64,000 nucleotides of DNA from assembly GCA_016793445.1 (NCBI GenBank), contig JAEUME010000011.1, positions 142,434 through 206,433 on the forward strand, read 5' to 3'. Made by a program: the position numbers and the translations under genes. The DNA is from Hyphomicrobium sp. (GTDB taxonomy: Bacteria; Pseudomonadota; Alphaproteobacteria; Rhizobiales; Hyphomicrobiaceae). This document shows, piece by piece, positions 1 to 8,052 of this stretch (within the stretch, counting starts at the first letter, position 1; every line of letters begins with the position of its first letter). The notes beneath the pieces are model-generated. The model did no database searches. It saw nothing but the letters and a program-made list of their open reading frames with translations, and was not told the DNA's origin.

Positions 1-2
1 AC

Positions 3-923
3 TCCGGCCAGGACGTCGCTGTGCTGGAGGCCGATAGCGGCACTGCGGACCCCGCCGCGCCTGAGTCCCCACAAGACGCAACCTCCGTGTCGAAGGACGA
101 GGCCAGCGCTTGGACCACCTCCGCGCACATCGACACCCAGGCAAGGCGCTCCTCCGTGGCGATCGAAGCCTCCGATGAGCCTGGCGCGAGCGCGGTGGCA
201 ACCGACCAGCCCGGCTCCGTCACGCAAGATGCCGCTTCGGCCGGCGGCCTGAGTTCGCCGTCGCATTCGTCTTCTCATCAGGTCGCCATGGCTTCCAGCC
301 TCGTGGAAGCCTCCGCCACCTCCGTCAGCGATATTCCAGCCTCACCGGCTTCCAGTGCGGGGGTTTCCCCCGCCCCCACACATGCGGTCACCACGGCCGA
401 GGCAGAGCCTGCCTCCCCTCCGCCGGCGCGGATCGAAACCGCGGCGGTTAATTCATCCGAACCAACCACGCGCGACGCGCCGGCTGCGGTCTCTGCCGCC
501 GCCAAGACGAGTCTCGACGCGACCACCGACTGCAAAGCTGAATTCGCGGACGCGTTGAGCCAGTCGGCCATCGAGTTCGGGTCGAACTCGGCCGTGATCG
601 AAAAGAAGAGCCGCCCGCTGCTCGACACCCTGGCGCAGATCGCCAAGCGGTGCAGCCGCTTTCGTCTCGTCGTCGAGGGCCATACGGACCTGAGCGGAGG
701 CAAGACACACAATCAAACGCTTTCACAGAAGCGGGCCGACGCCGTCCGCTGGGCGCTGATCGACCGCGGCGTCGATATGGATCACATCACGGCGCAGGGG
801 TACGGCTCTTCTCGCCCGCTTGAGCAGGGAACGACCGAAACAGCCAACGCCCGCAACCGCCGCATCGAGTTCTCGGTTCTGGAGCCTCAACCCCGGGGCC
901 GGAACGCGGCGAGCGCTCACTGA
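3..923 (+). CDS. OmpA-family C-terminal domain protein, 5' truncated by window edge
   Basis: The frame is open to the left edge, so the gene starts outside the window; an internal GTG at 21 has no support as a start. The first ~165 visible residues are a low-complexity Ala/Ser/Thr/Pro-rich region. The last ~120 form an OmpA-like peptidoglycan-binding domain: a Cys-led entry, then IEFGSNSAVI, the VVEGHTD core, the QKRADAVR helix and the NARNRRIEF ending. Such domains anchor outer-membrane or periplasmic proteins non-covalently to peptidoglycan. The identity of the N-terminal part cannot be judged from here. Confidence 0.8.
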   Translation, partial: SGQDVAVLEADSGTADPAAPESPQDATSVSKDEASAWTTSAHIDTQARRSSVAIEASDEPGASAVATDQPGSVTQDAASAGGLSSPSHSSSHQVAMASSLVEASATSVSDIPASPASSAGVSPAPTHAVTTAEAEPASPPPARIETAAVNSSEPTTRDAPAAVSAAAKTSLDATTDCKAEFADALSQSAIEFGSNSAVIEKKSRPLLDTLAQIAKRCSRFRLVVEGHTDLSGGKTHNQTLSQKRADAVRWALIDRGVDMDHITAQGYGSSRPLEQGTTETANARNRRIEFSVLEPQPRGRNAASAH

Positions 924-950
924 CAGCCGCTCTTCACGCCCAGTCTCCTA

Positions 951-985
951 GGTCCCGGCGCTCGCTGCGCTCGGCCGGGATGACA
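951..985. repeat. REP-like palindromic element, copy 1
   Basis: An imperfect palindrome built from TCCCGGCGCTCGCTGCG followed by CTCGGCCGGGATGACA. The same ends recur inverted at 1056-1114 and directly at 1168-1204. Extragenic palindromes of this kind are common in alphaproteobacterial genomes. It lies 28 bases after the OmpA-like stop codon and could also stabilise or terminate that mRNA. Confidence 0.6.
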
Positions 986-1055
986 AAGAGAGAAAAAACG
1001 CTCGGCCAAGATGACAAGATAGAGAAAGTGCTGGGCCTGGATGACACCATCACGT

Positions 1056-1114
1056 TGTCATCCCGGGCAAGCGAGGCCGGATGCAATCCGGCAGAGCGCC
1101 GACCCGGGACCCAG
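1056..1114. repeat. REP-like palindromic element, copy 2 (inverted, longer)
   Basis: TGTCATCCCGGGCAAGCGAG opens the element and GACCCGGGACCCAGC closes it, with an inner hairpin GCCGGATGCAATCCGGC. It is in the opposite orientation to copies 1 and 3 and carries an extra inner stem, so it appears to be a composite member of the same family. Confidence 0.55.
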
Positions 1115-1167
1115 CGCATATGTGCGAAGCGCGAAATAACCCGCGGCAGAACCGTGCCAAGCCCTCT

Positions 1168-1204
1168 GGGTCCCGGCGCTGGCTACCGCTCGGCCGGGAT
1201 GACA
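1168..1204. repeat. REP-like palindromic element, copy 3
   Basis: GGGTCCCGGCGCTGGCTACC followed by GCTCGGCCGGGATGACA, nearly the same as copy 1 over its whole length. The changes fall mainly in the loop, which suggests the stem is conserved. Confidence 0.55.
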
Positions 1205-1308
1205 GGGAGAGAAAAGGCGCTCAGCAGGAATGATAGGAAAGGCGTAAATACCCGGCAGGGACGGGTGGGAGAGACTATCGCTCCGCTGGGAGGGCAACTT
1301 TTGCCGCA

Positions 1309-1343
1309 CAAAAAAAGGGCCCGAGTTTCCCGGGCCCTTTTTT
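1309..1343. terminator. Bidirectional intrinsic terminator downstream of ctrA
   Basis: An A-run followed by GGGCCCG, a short loop, CGGGCCC and a T-run. The A- and T-tracts flank the stem, so it can terminate in both directions. On the minus strand it would end the ctrA transcript about 115 bases after the stop codon. Confidence 0.85.
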
Positions 1344-1456
1344 ATCCAACCGCGCCTTGCTGCCGTAGTCCCGTTTGGGGACAACAAGACGCAAACCTTA
1401 ATTGCCGTGGCGCTCTACGCAGGCCCCTGCGGGATCAATTCTCCAATACGGCCGCG

Positions 1457-2155
1457 TCAGGCTGCCTCGATGCCCTCATCGCCCGGATCGCGCAACACGT
1501 AGCCGCGACCCCACACCGTTTCGATGTAGTGCTTGCCGCCAGTAGCCGCCTGCAGCTTCTTGCGCAGCTTGCAGATGAACACGTCGATGATCTTGAGCTC
1601 CGGCTCGTCCATGCCGCCATAAAGATGATTGAGGAACATCTCCTTGGTCAGCGTCGTGCCCTTGCGCAGGCTGAGCAGCTCCAGCATCTGGTATTCCTTG
1701 CCGGTCAGATGCACGCGCTGGCCGTTGACGTCGACCGTCTTGGTGTCGAGATTGACGCGAAGATCGCCCGTCTCGATAACCGACTGGGCGTGACCCTTGG
1801 AGCGGCGTACGATCGCCTGGATGCGCGCGACCAGCTCGTCCTTGTGGAAGGGCTTGGTCATATAATCGTCGGCCCCGAAGCCCAGGCCCCGGACCTTGTC
1901 GTCGATGCCCGCCAGGCCCGACAGAATGAGAATAGGTGTAGAGACCTTTGATACGCGGAGCGTCTTCAAGACCTCGTATCCGCTCATGTCGGGTAGGTTC
2001 AAGTCGAGCAGAATGATGTCGTAATCATACAGCTTGCCGAGGTCGACCCCCTCCTCGCCAAGATCCGTGGTGTAGACGTTAAAGCCTTCCGACTGCAGCA
2101 TCAGCTCGATGCTTTGAGCAGTGGCGCTGTCATCCTCGATTAATAGTACCCGCAT
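1457..2155 (-). CDS. ctrA: Cell-cycle response regulator CtrA
   Basis: CtrA is the essential OmpR/PhoB-class master regulator of the alphaproteobacterial cell cycle, controlling polarity, flagellar genes and, in some species, replication initiation. The 232 residues show a receiver domain (MRVLLIEDD start, phospho-acceptor Asp51 in [15 protein letters not shown] at about 104) and a winged-helix DNA-binding domain with the characteristic [21 protein letters not shown] stretch (first 20: [20 protein letters not shown]) and [10 protein letters not shown]. Length matches the family. A terminator follows it, and the upstream region carries a GANTC site and a near-consensus CtrA box. sciP, whose product binds CtrA, lies 2 kb away. 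Confidence 0.97.
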   Translation of the reverse strand: MRVLLIEDDSATAQSIELMLQSEGFNVYTTDLGEEGVDLGKLYDYDIILLDLNLPDMSGYEVLKTLRVSKVSTPILILSGLAGIDDKVRGLGFGADDYMTKPFHKDELVARIQAIVRRSKGHAQSVIETGDLRVNLDTKTVDVNGQRVHLTGKEYQMLELLSLRKGTTLTKEMFLNHLYGGMDEPELKIIDVFICKLRKKLQAATGGKHYIETVWGRGYVLRDPGDEGIEAA

Positions 2156-2837
2156 GAGCCGATCCTCTCGTGCCTCTTCCGCGTTCCGTTTGCTCTCCGC
2201 CCTAAAGAGAACGCATGAACTGCTTCGAGCTAAGCCATCGTTAGGGAATCTAGCGCCGAGAGGTTAATAAAGCCTAATTTTGTCTTTGCATTTTGGCGGC
2301 TCGAAAGTCTCTCTCAAGGATTATTGTCCGATCCTTGAAATGACCCTCCACACACGCCGCCCCACTTTGACACAAATTTAGGCGTAACTTGCCCGTTCGT
2401 GCCAAAATAGCCCGCTGCAAAAACACGATAATTTAGACTTTGCGCCCCCTCGACACCCCTCGGCCCGCCCATAACGCACTCACCGGCCAGGGCGCCCACC
2501 CTGGCCGGCCAGCGCTTGTCTGCGCACTGGCCGAAGTTTGATACGAATCAAGAGCTAACAGAATTCGCCGTTTGGCCCTAGAGGTCGGATGGCAAAATTC
2601 AGGCGTCTGCTGAAAGTCGGGATGACAAAAAAGATAGCGTTGCTTTACCGCAACTTAATGGCAGAGTGTTATATCAAATCTCAAAGTCGTTTTCTGCGGG
2701 CACTGTTGGCATCTTAAGACGGCTAAGGGTATACACCGGCTTCGGCGCCAGCTGAAAGCCGGCATCCATTTAACCGCGTTGGCATGGTTCTTGGTATCCA
2801 TGCGTCGTGGGTTCGAATTTGTTTGGGGTATCGAACG
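2156..2837. other. Divergent ctrA / fliJ upstream region
   Basis: About 680 bases separate the divergently read ctrA and fliJ. The ctrA-proximal 150 bases are AT-richer and hold the putative CcrM and CtrA sites annotated separately. The rest shows no convincing coding frame. A tRNA-like T-loop at about 2810 lacks the other arms and was rejected. Confidence 0.5.
2246..2278. promoter_or_regulatory. Putative CcrM methylation site and CtrA box upstream of ctrA
   Basis: GAATC at 2246-2250 fits the CcrM target GANTC. TTAA-TAAAGCC-TAAT at 2264-2278 resembles the CtrA box TTAA-N7-TTAA with two changed positions in the second half-site. In Caulobacter, ctrA promoters are under CcrM methylation and CtrA autoregulation. 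The spacing of about 95-120 bases before the ctrA start fits a promoter role, but this is a motif call only. Confidence 0.45.
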
Positions 2838-3227
2838 ATGAAAGCACGCGAAAACGCTTTGCGCATTCGCCGGCACGTAGTGGATGAGAAGAACCGCAAG
2901 GTCGAAGACCTTGAACGGATGATCCGTGAGTTCGACGCCATGGCGGCTGATCTCGACCGCCAGATCCAGGCGGAAGAGGACCGTACGGGTATTCGCGACC
3001 GGGGGCATTTCTCGTATTCGACATTCGCCAAATCGGCCGCTCAGCGCCGGGACAATCTGCGCACCTCCAATGACGCCATGCGCGAGCAACTCGCCGATGC
3101 GATTCGCGAGCGCGATGAGGCCGCCGAGCAGTACGCCCGGTTTGCAGCCCAAAACGAGGCCCGGGAAGAAATGCGCGCCGGCGCGCGGCGCCGCTCCGAG
3201 CGGCTGACTGGCGTTATTCTGCGCTAG
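2838..3227 (+). CDS. fliJ: FliJ-like flagellar export chaperone
   Basis: A 129-residue, highly charged, almost wholly helical coiled-coil protein starting MKARENALRIRRHVVDEKNR, with the central FSYSTFAKSAAQRRDNLRTS stretch that I recognise from rhizobial FliJ proteins encoded beside ctrA. FliJ works in the cytoplasm with the FliI ATPase in flagellar type III export. The ATG at 2838 is chosen because the family starts MK(S/A)R; an upstream in-frame ATG at 2784 would add unrelated residues. fliI is not in the window. Placement next to ctrA, which controls flagellar genes, supports the call. Confidence 0.75.
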   Translation: MKARENALRIRRHVVDEKNRKVEDLERMIREFDAMAADLDRQIQAEEDRTGIRDRGHFSYSTFAKSAAQRRDNLRTSNDAMREQLADAIRERDEAAEQYARFAAQNEAREEMRAGARRRSERLTGVILR

Positions 3228-3444
3228 GCACCTGTTATTCGGGCACTAGAAAAAGCTCGGTCGTCAAAAAGGCTGATGAATTATGTTGAGGCGGTGCCAC
3301 AAGGCGCCGCCTTTGCGCCATCTTGTCCCCTGAAAGCCGCATTTGAGACGGTGGATAGCCCCTTGAGTTCGACTCGCGAGCGGGGCAAACGGGTCTAAAC
3401 CGGAGCTGGCGCGGGCCCTGCACGGGCCAAAGGGGAAAGAAGCC

Positions 3445-4128
3445 ATGGCGGCCACCGCCGGCAAATCATACGGATGCATAAAATGGGCACGGCGCAGTAG
3501 AAATCGCGCGGCCCTACTTGCCACGAGCCTGCTGCTTGGGGGTTGCGGGAGCGGACTGGGGGGCGGCGCTCCTGATGTCACCGGCGCGCAATCTTCCGCC
3601 TTGAGCTTGCCCAAGCTCACGGACCTTCCTGCGGTTACCGCGATCACCACACCGGCGGAGCGCGAACCCGAAGGGTCCGCGACCGAGTTGTACACCCTCA
3701 TCGCGCGCGGCGCGGTCGGGTGCTGGTTCGGGGGCGCAGGGCCTTTGAAGAAGGATTACATTTATCATGCGGAGGCGGACGCGCCTTCCCGTGGGGGGAA
3801 GGCTGAGATCGTCGTGCATGTGCGCGACCCCAGCCAACCCAACCCTCGCGGCGCAAAGGCCTACCGCATCAAGATCGATCCCAAGGACGAATTGAGCGCG
3901 ACCATTACGACGGAGAACCTGAAGATGCCCGAGGCGGTCGCCGCTGCGATGGCCGCCGACGTTGCACGTTGGTCCCGAGGCGACCAGGGCTGTGAAGGCG
4001 CTTCCACGACGGCCGGATGGTCGGCCAACGCACCGCCCGCCCAACAACCGGCATCTGGCCCATCAAAGTCCAAGACCAAGTCCGCGCAAAAGGCCGCCCC
4101 CAGGCCCGCGGCTAAACCGCAGCCCTAA
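3445..4128 (+). CDS. Putative lipoprotein of unknown function
   Basis: 227 residues. A positively charged N-terminus leads into a hydrophobic stretch and the lipobox LLLGGC at about residue 35, so a lipid-anchored envelope protein is likely. The mature part has one recognisable folded region of about 120 residues (around GCWFGGAGPLKKDYIYHAEA and a VVHVRDP strand) followed by a Lys/Pro/Ala-rich tail. The start codon is uncertain because the signal region is long. I do not recognise the family. It converges on sciP across a shared terminator. Confidence 0.7.
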   Translation: MAATAGKSYGCIKWARRSRNRAALLATSLLLGGCGSGLGGGAPDVTGAQSSALSLPKLTDLPAVTAITTPAEREPEGSATELYTLIARGAVGCWFGGAGPLKKDYIYHAEADAPSRGGKAEIVVHVRDPSQPNPRGAKAYRIKIDPKDELSATITTENLKMPEAVAAAMAADVARWSRGDQGCEGASTTAGWSANAPPAQQPASGPSKSKTKSAQKAAPRPAAKPQP

Positions 4129-4165
4129 GCCGCTGCACCGTTTTCAACCGGCTTACCAAATGATG

Positions 4166-4197
4166 AACGAGCGGCGCTCATGGTAAGGCCGCTCGTT
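4166..4197. terminator. Hairpin between the convergent lipoprotein gene and sciP
   Basis: A perfect 10-bp stem, AACGAGCGGC paired with GCCGCTCGTT, followed by AAAATTT. Its position between two convergent genes suggests a terminator for both transcripts. Confidence 0.7.
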
Positions 4198-4221
4198 AAA
4201 ATTTCCAGATTGGCTTTAACC

Positions 4222-4500
4222 CTAGTCGCGGTAGTCCTGAATGCGCGTGGCGCGCAGCCCGGGCAAGCCATGCTTGTCGATTGAGCGCTGCCAGGACAGG
4301 AACTCGTCGACCGTCAGTTTGTAGCGCTCGCACGCCTCTTCCATGCTGAGGAGACCACCGCGCACGGCGGCGACCACCTCGGCTTTTCGCCGGATCACCC
4401 AACGCTTGGTATCGCGCGGGGGAAGATCTGCAACTGTAAGCGGGGACCCGTCAGGGCCGATCACGTAGCGCCCGCGCGCTCTCATCTGTTGTTCGGTCAT
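4222..4500 (-). CDS. sciP: CtrA inhibitor SciP (DUF1153)
   Basis: SciP is a small helix-turn-helix protein that in Caulobacter binds CtrA and blocks transcription of CtrA-activated promoters, notably ctrA itself. The 92 residues include the hallmark YVIGPDGSPLTVADLPP, KRWVIRRKAEVVAAVRGGLL, the EEACERYKLTVDEFLSWQ helix-turn-helix and the ending RATRIQDYRD, which cover the whole family. ATG at 4500 is used; a TTG three codons upstream is possible. Confidence 0.95.
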   Translation of the reverse strand: MTEQQMRARGRYVIGPDGSPLTVADLPPRDTKRWVIRRKAEVVAAVRGGLLSMEEACERYKLTVDEFLSWQRSIDKHGLPGLRATRIQDYRD

Positions 4501-4916
4501 GATACTCAATACACACTCTTGACCAGTGGTTTGTTGTAACCGTTTGCGATTAAATTAGCCCTAACCCATTGAGTGAACATGCGATAAACGGGTGTGCTAA
4601 TCCAGCTTCCGGCTTAAGGCTGCACCAAGGCCCATCCCGTTTCGGGGCAATAGCCGGGCCTTATCCTCCTACGTAGCGAAAACCGGGCCAGTTTCATTAA
4701 TGAGACGGCAGACAACCGGCTTTTTGGCCATAACCTGCCTTGCAACCGGCCTATTTCCTGGAATAAATAATGAGAACGATGTGGAGCTGGTTCCCACCGG
4801 GCCGGCTGGCTTTTTGCCGGGATACACCATATTTGGTCTCCCAATGCTGGCCGTTGAAATAGGCCGCAGTTATGAGACTGGCCGGTCGCTGACACTGGAA
4901 TTTCGAGCAGACGCCC
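4501..4916. other. Divergent sciP / mnmA intergenic region
   Basis: A stretch of about 415 bases that should carry both promoters. It is AT-richer next to sciP (around 4530-4590) and then contains scattered GCCGG inverted repeats. I found no consensus CtrA box, no tRNA and no supported gene. A short open frame at 4700-4945 lacks coding character. Confidence 0.5.
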
Positions 4917-6122
4917 TTGAACCCCGAGCCAAACAACCGCCCTAAGGGCCCCAAGAAGCGTGTCGTCGTCGCCATGTCCGGCGGTGTCGATTCCTCGGTT
5001 GCGGCCGCCCTCATGACGGAGGAAGGTCACGACGTTATCGGCATCACGCTACAACTCTATGACCATGGCGAGGCCACCGGCCGCAAGGGGAGTTGCTGCG
5101 CGGGCCAGGACATCCATGATGCCCGCCGGGTCGCCGAAACGCTTGGGATCCCCCATTACGTTCTCGATTACGAGGCCCGTTTCGCCGCCAAGGTGATCGA
5201 CAGCTTCGCGGAAAGCTATGTGCTCGGCGAGACGCCGATCCCCTGCGTGACCTGCAATAACGAGATCAAGTTCCGCGACTTGCTCGATACGGCACGGGAT
5301 CTCGGAGCCGATATGCTTGTCACCGGGCACTACGTGCAGCGCCTGGATGGGCTCGAAGGACCCATCCTCGCGCGTGCCGCTGACCCCGACCGCGATCAGA
5401 GCTATTTCCTTTTTGGCATAACCCGCGACCAGCTCGACATTCTGCGCTTCCCCATCGGCGGCCTGCTGAAACCGGACGTGCGCGACATTGCCCGCCGCTT
5501 CCAGCTGCCCATCGCCGAGAAGCCCGACAGCCAGGACATCTGCTTCGTTCCCGCCGGCCGCTACAGCGATATCATTGCCAAGCTGAAGCCCGGCGCCAGC
5601 GAGCCTGGCGATATCGTCCACCTCGACGGCCGCGTCCTTGGCCGCCACCAGGGCATCATTCATTACACGGTGGGGCAGCGCCGGGGCCTGAAAATTCCTG
5701 GTCCTGAGCCCATTTACGTGGTTCGGCTCGATGCTGACCACAACACGGTCATCGTCGGCCCCCGGTCGGCCTTGCAGACCAAGAGCCTTGTCCTGCGGGG
5801 TGTAAACTGGCTCGGGGACAAGCCGCTGGCAGACATCGCCCATGACGGCCTGCCGGTATATGTTCGCAACAGGTCCGCTCAGACCCCACGCCCGGCCATG
5901 CTGTTTTACGATGAGGACGGCACGGTCCGCGTTGTGCTGTGCGACGGCGAAGAAGGTGTTGCAACGGGCCAAGCTTGTGTATTTTACGATGATGGCGGAC
6001 AGGCTGCCCGGGTGCTGGGGGGTGGATGGATTGCCAAAGCATTGAAGTCTGGGCCGGCTGTGCCAAGTGACGGGGCGGTCAGGTCCGAGCTGGGCGGGAT
6101 CGAACGCCAATCGGCGTCGTGA
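4917..6122 (+). CDS. mnmA: tRNA-specific 2-thiouridylase MnmA
   Basis: MnmA inserts sulfur at C2 of the wobble uridine (U34) of Lys, Glu and Gln tRNAs using ATP and persulfide sulfur. The 401-residue protein has the PP-loop [15 protein letters not shown] at about 16-30, the catalytic cysteine pair in [12 protein letters not shown] (about Cys120) and [11 protein letters not shown] (second cysteine), and the [12 protein letters not shown] motif. The start is TTG at 4917: an in-frame stop lies nine codons upstream and the next ATG is inside the PP-loop, so no other start fits. Slightly long C-terminal tail. Confidence 0.95.
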   Translation: MNPEPNNRPKGPKKRVVVAMSGGVDSSVAAALMTEEGHDVIGITLQLYDHGEATGRKGSCCAGQDIHDARRVAETLGIPHYVLDYEARFAAKVIDSFAESYVLGETPIPCVTCNNEIKFRDLLDTARDLGADMLVTGHYVQRLDGLEGPILARAADPDRDQSYFLFGITRDQLDILRFPIGGLLKPDVRDIARRFQLPIAEKPDSQDICFVPAGRYSDIIAKLKPGASEPGDIVHLDGRVLGRHQGIIHYTVGQRRGLKIPGPEPIYVVRLDADHNTVIVGPRSALQTKSLVLRGVNWLGDKPLADIAHDGLPVYVRNRSAQTPRPAMLFYDEDGTVRVVLCDGEEGVATGQACVFYDDGGQAARVLGGGWIAKALKSGPAVPSDGAVRSELGGIERQSAS

Positions 6123-6153
6123 CGGGCTCAAGCCCATTTGAGGGAGGTTCGAC

Positions 6154-6870
6154 GTGAGTGAGAAGGAGTCGCTGAGCATGGTTCGCAGACCGCAAAGCCA
6201 ATCTGCAGCCTTGGCCCATCAAATGGACCACGACGACGTGCGCGACGCCTACCGCCGCTGGGCGCCCGTCTACGACTTCACCTTCGGCAAGGTTTCGACC
6301 GCAGGCCGCCGTCATGCGGTCGAACTGATCAACTCCTCCAACGGCAAGGTGCTGGAGGTTGGCGTCGGCACCGGCCTTTCTCTGCCCGAGTACAAATCAC
6401 ATCTGGAAATCACCGGCATCGATCTGGCTCCCGAGATGCTCCAGAAGGCGCACGAGCGCATCAGGTCGGAGCGCCTCACCAACATCGCCGGCCTTCATGA
6501 AATGGATGCGGGCGATCTGCAGTTTCCGGACGCCTCGTTTGATACGGTTGTCGCGATGTATGTCATCACCGTCGTGCCAGAGCCCGAGAAGGTGATGCGC
6601 GAGCTCGCCCGCGTCTGCAAACCCGGCGGCCAAGTTATGCTCGTCAACCATTTCAGCCAGGAGGAAGGCGTCCGCGGCTGGGTCGAGCGCAAGATGGCGC
6701 CGTTCGCCGATCTGGTGGGCTGGCATTCCGTGTTCGAGATGTCGCGCGTCATGGGGTGCGACAATCTCAAGCTCGTCGAGCGCAAATCGCTGCGTCCCTG
6801 GGGTATCTTTACGATGATGCGCTTCCGGAAACAGGCGGACGTCGTGCACCACCCGCTTGCAGCTGAATAA
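6154..6870 (+). CDS. pmtA: Phosphatidylethanolamine N-methyltransferase, Sinorhizobium type
   Basis: A soluble class I SAM methyltransferase of 238 residues that converts phosphatidylethanolamine to phosphatidylcholine, typical of Hyphomicrobiales. Motifs: AYRRWAPVYDFTFGKV near the N-terminus, the SAM loop VLEVGVGTGLSLPEY, the acidic residue in TGIDLAPEML, and VAMYVITVVPEPEKVM and ARVCKPGGQVMLVNH. GTG at 6154 is chosen for its GGAGG ribosome site eight bases upstream. Other lipid methyltransferases are possible, but the order and spacing of motifs fit PmtA best. Confidence 0.88.
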   Translation: MSEKESLSMVRRPQSQSAALAHQMDHDDVRDAYRRWAPVYDFTFGKVSTAGRRHAVELINSSNGKVLEVGVGTGLSLPEYKSHLEITGIDLAPEMLQKAHERIRSERLTNIAGLHEMDAGDLQFPDASFDTVVAMYVITVVPEPEKVMRELARVCKPGGQVMLVNHFSQEEGVRGWVERKMAPFADLVGWHSVFEMSRVMGCDNLKLVERKSLRPWGIFTMMRFRKQADVVHHPLAAE

Positions 6871-6986
6871 TCGGCACATTCAAGATCTGGCTCGCGATGG
6901 TCGAAGGGCTTGCAAAAGACTGTTGTCTTGACAGTGGAACCCTGTCCTCCCTATAGACGGGCCTCCGGCGCTCTTGGCGTCGGCGT

Positions 6987-7063
6987 GGCGGGATAGCTCA
7001 GGTGGTTAGAGCGAAGGTCTCATAATCCTTAGGTCGGCGGTTCAAGTCCGCCTCCCGCTACCA
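6987..7063 (+). tRNA. tRNA with CAT anticodon, probably elongator Met
   Basis: A complete 77-base cloverleaf with encoded CCA. Acceptor GGCGGGA pairs with TCCCGCT (G-T at 1:72), the anticodon loop is CTCATAA with CAT at 7021-7023, and the T-arm is GGCGG-TTCAAGT-CCGCC. CAT serves elongator Met, initiator Met or lysidine-modified Ile. The initiator is unlikely because the stem lacks its three consecutive G-C pairs; Met versus Ile2 is not settled here. Confidence 0.92.
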
Positions 7064-7209
7064 TCGGTTCCGCACCTCTTCGTCACCGGGTTTCGTTCAC
7101 CTTGCTTGGGATCTGGAACTCATCCGAGGTTTGCCGCGCATATTGAAGTTGGCTGCTGGCCCACAGAAGGCTGCCGACGGCCAAGCGGTGGGTGAAGGAT
7201 AAAGGAAAG

Positions 7210-7764
7210 CTACGAGCTCGCCCCGCAGCACTTTTTGTACTTCTTCCCGCTGCCGCAGGGACAAGGATCATTCCGCCCGACTTTGGGAGCCGCGCGCCGC
7301 AGCGTATGCCCGCCATGATCGTGGTGATGGTGCGTGTGGTGATGCCCGTGTCCTTCACCAGCGGCATGCCTGTGGCTATCACCGGCGATGTAGCGCCAAT
7401 GCCCTTGGCTATCGCGTGCGAATTCCGAAACCTCGTGGTGCTCCCACGTCTGGCCGTCCTGCTCGTAGGTCGCCAAGAACTCTACTGTGCCCGTATTATC
7501 GTCCGACCCGCCCTTGGAGGCGCCGACTACCTTAAGTTTGTTGAACTTGGCCTTTGCCGCCCACTCGCCGGCCGTTTTGGCATGTGCTGCAGCCCCAGAA
7601 GACGGCGCGAACGTACTGCCGAGGTAGCCGATATTTCCCAGCGAATAAGCGGTGTATCGCGCGCGCATGAGCGACTGCGCGGTCGGCGGCCACGCGGCGC
7701 CCGCGATATAAGGTTCGCAGCACGTTTCGTAGGGGCGGCCGGAGCCGCAAGGACATTCGTTCAC
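7210..7764 (-). CDS. YchJ-like protein with two SEC-C zinc motifs and a His-rich linker
   Basis: 184 residues. It opens with a SEC-C motif ([13 protein letters not shown]), continues with a YchJ/UPF0225 cystatin-like fold ([14 protein letters not shown], then [20 protein letters not shown] and WRYIAGDSH), and ends in a second SEC-C motif ([16 protein letters not shown]). Between fold and second motif is an extreme His-rich segment of about 20 residues, alternating His with Gly, Thr and Asp. SEC-C motifs bind zinc. The biochemical role of YchJ proteins is not established. GTG start at 7764. Confidence 0.85.
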   Translation of the reverse strand: MNECPCGSGRPYETCCEPYIAGAAWPPTAQSLMRARYTAYSLGNIGYLGSTFAPSSGAAAHAKTAGEWAAKAKFNKLKVVGASKGGSDDNTGTVEFLATYEQDGQTWEHHEVSEFARDSQGHWRYIAGDSHRHAAGEGHGHHHTHHHHDHGGHTLRRAAPKVGRNDPCPCGSGKKYKKCCGASS

Positions 7765-7914
7765 TTGGATTGCACCTTTCAGCGCGCAGGTCCGGATTAA
7801 GCGATCATCACCCTCCTACCATGACCTTTGGGGATCAGGCAGCCAAGACGACTTTGGCACCCGGATACCGGCGAGGCTTGGCGATGGAGGCGGTTCAGGC
7901 TATCACAGCCGCAC

Positions 7915-7991
7915 GCGTGCCTAGCTCAACTGGATAGAGCATCGGAATTCGAGTCCGAGGGTTGGGGGTTCGAGTCCCTCGGCGCGCGCCA
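7915..7991 (+). tRNA. tRNA-Arg (TCG anticodon)
   Basis: A complete 77-base cloverleaf including CCA. Acceptor GCGTGCC pairs with GGCGCGC (one G-T pair), the anticodon stem TCGGA/TCCGA encloses ATTCGAG giving anticodon TCG, and the T-arm is GGGGG-TTCGAGT-CCCTC. It reads CGA and possibly other CGN codons. A palindromic repeat begins nine bases downstream and may act as its terminator. Confidence 0.93.
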
Positions 7992-8000
7992 TTTTTGTTT

Positions 8001-8042
8001 GCGCCTTCCGACTCCGCTTGCGCGGAGCCGGCCGGAAGGCGC
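8001..8042. repeat. 42-bp palindrome, family B copy 1
   Basis: GCGCCTTCCG ... CGGAAGGCGC with an inner CTCCGC/GCGGAG stem. It lies between tRNA-Arg and the convergent isomerase gene, so it may double as a terminator. Its loop reads TT where the three later copies read TG. Confidence 0.8.
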
Positions 8043-8052
8043 CGGTTTTCCA

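Larger units (their letters stand above)
924..1456. other. Intergenic region with REP-like palindromes and a bidirectional terminator
   Basis: This stretch between the OmpA-like gene and ctrA (convergent) has no convincing gene. It contains three related GC-rich palindromes ending in GGGATGACA or its complement, and then a strong hairpin near 1311-1343. The 113 bases between that hairpin and the ctrA stop are GC-mixed with several short inverted repeats. A small RNA there is possible but I do not recognise one. A long open frame on the plus strand from 980 runs over the repeats and antisense to ctrA and is not a gene. Confidence 0.6.

Noticed and set aside
980..1951. 323-codon plus-strand frame over the REP-like repeats and antisense to ctrA
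   Set aside because: Runs through palindromes and a terminator and then mirrors ctrA; no coding evidence.
2770..2835. tRNA-like segment with a GGGTTCGAATT T-loop
   Set aside because: No acceptor, D-arm or anticodon stem can be paired around it.
4510..4620. CtrA box before sciP
   Set aside because: TTAA and TTAC half-sites are present, but the spacing is nine bases instead of seven.
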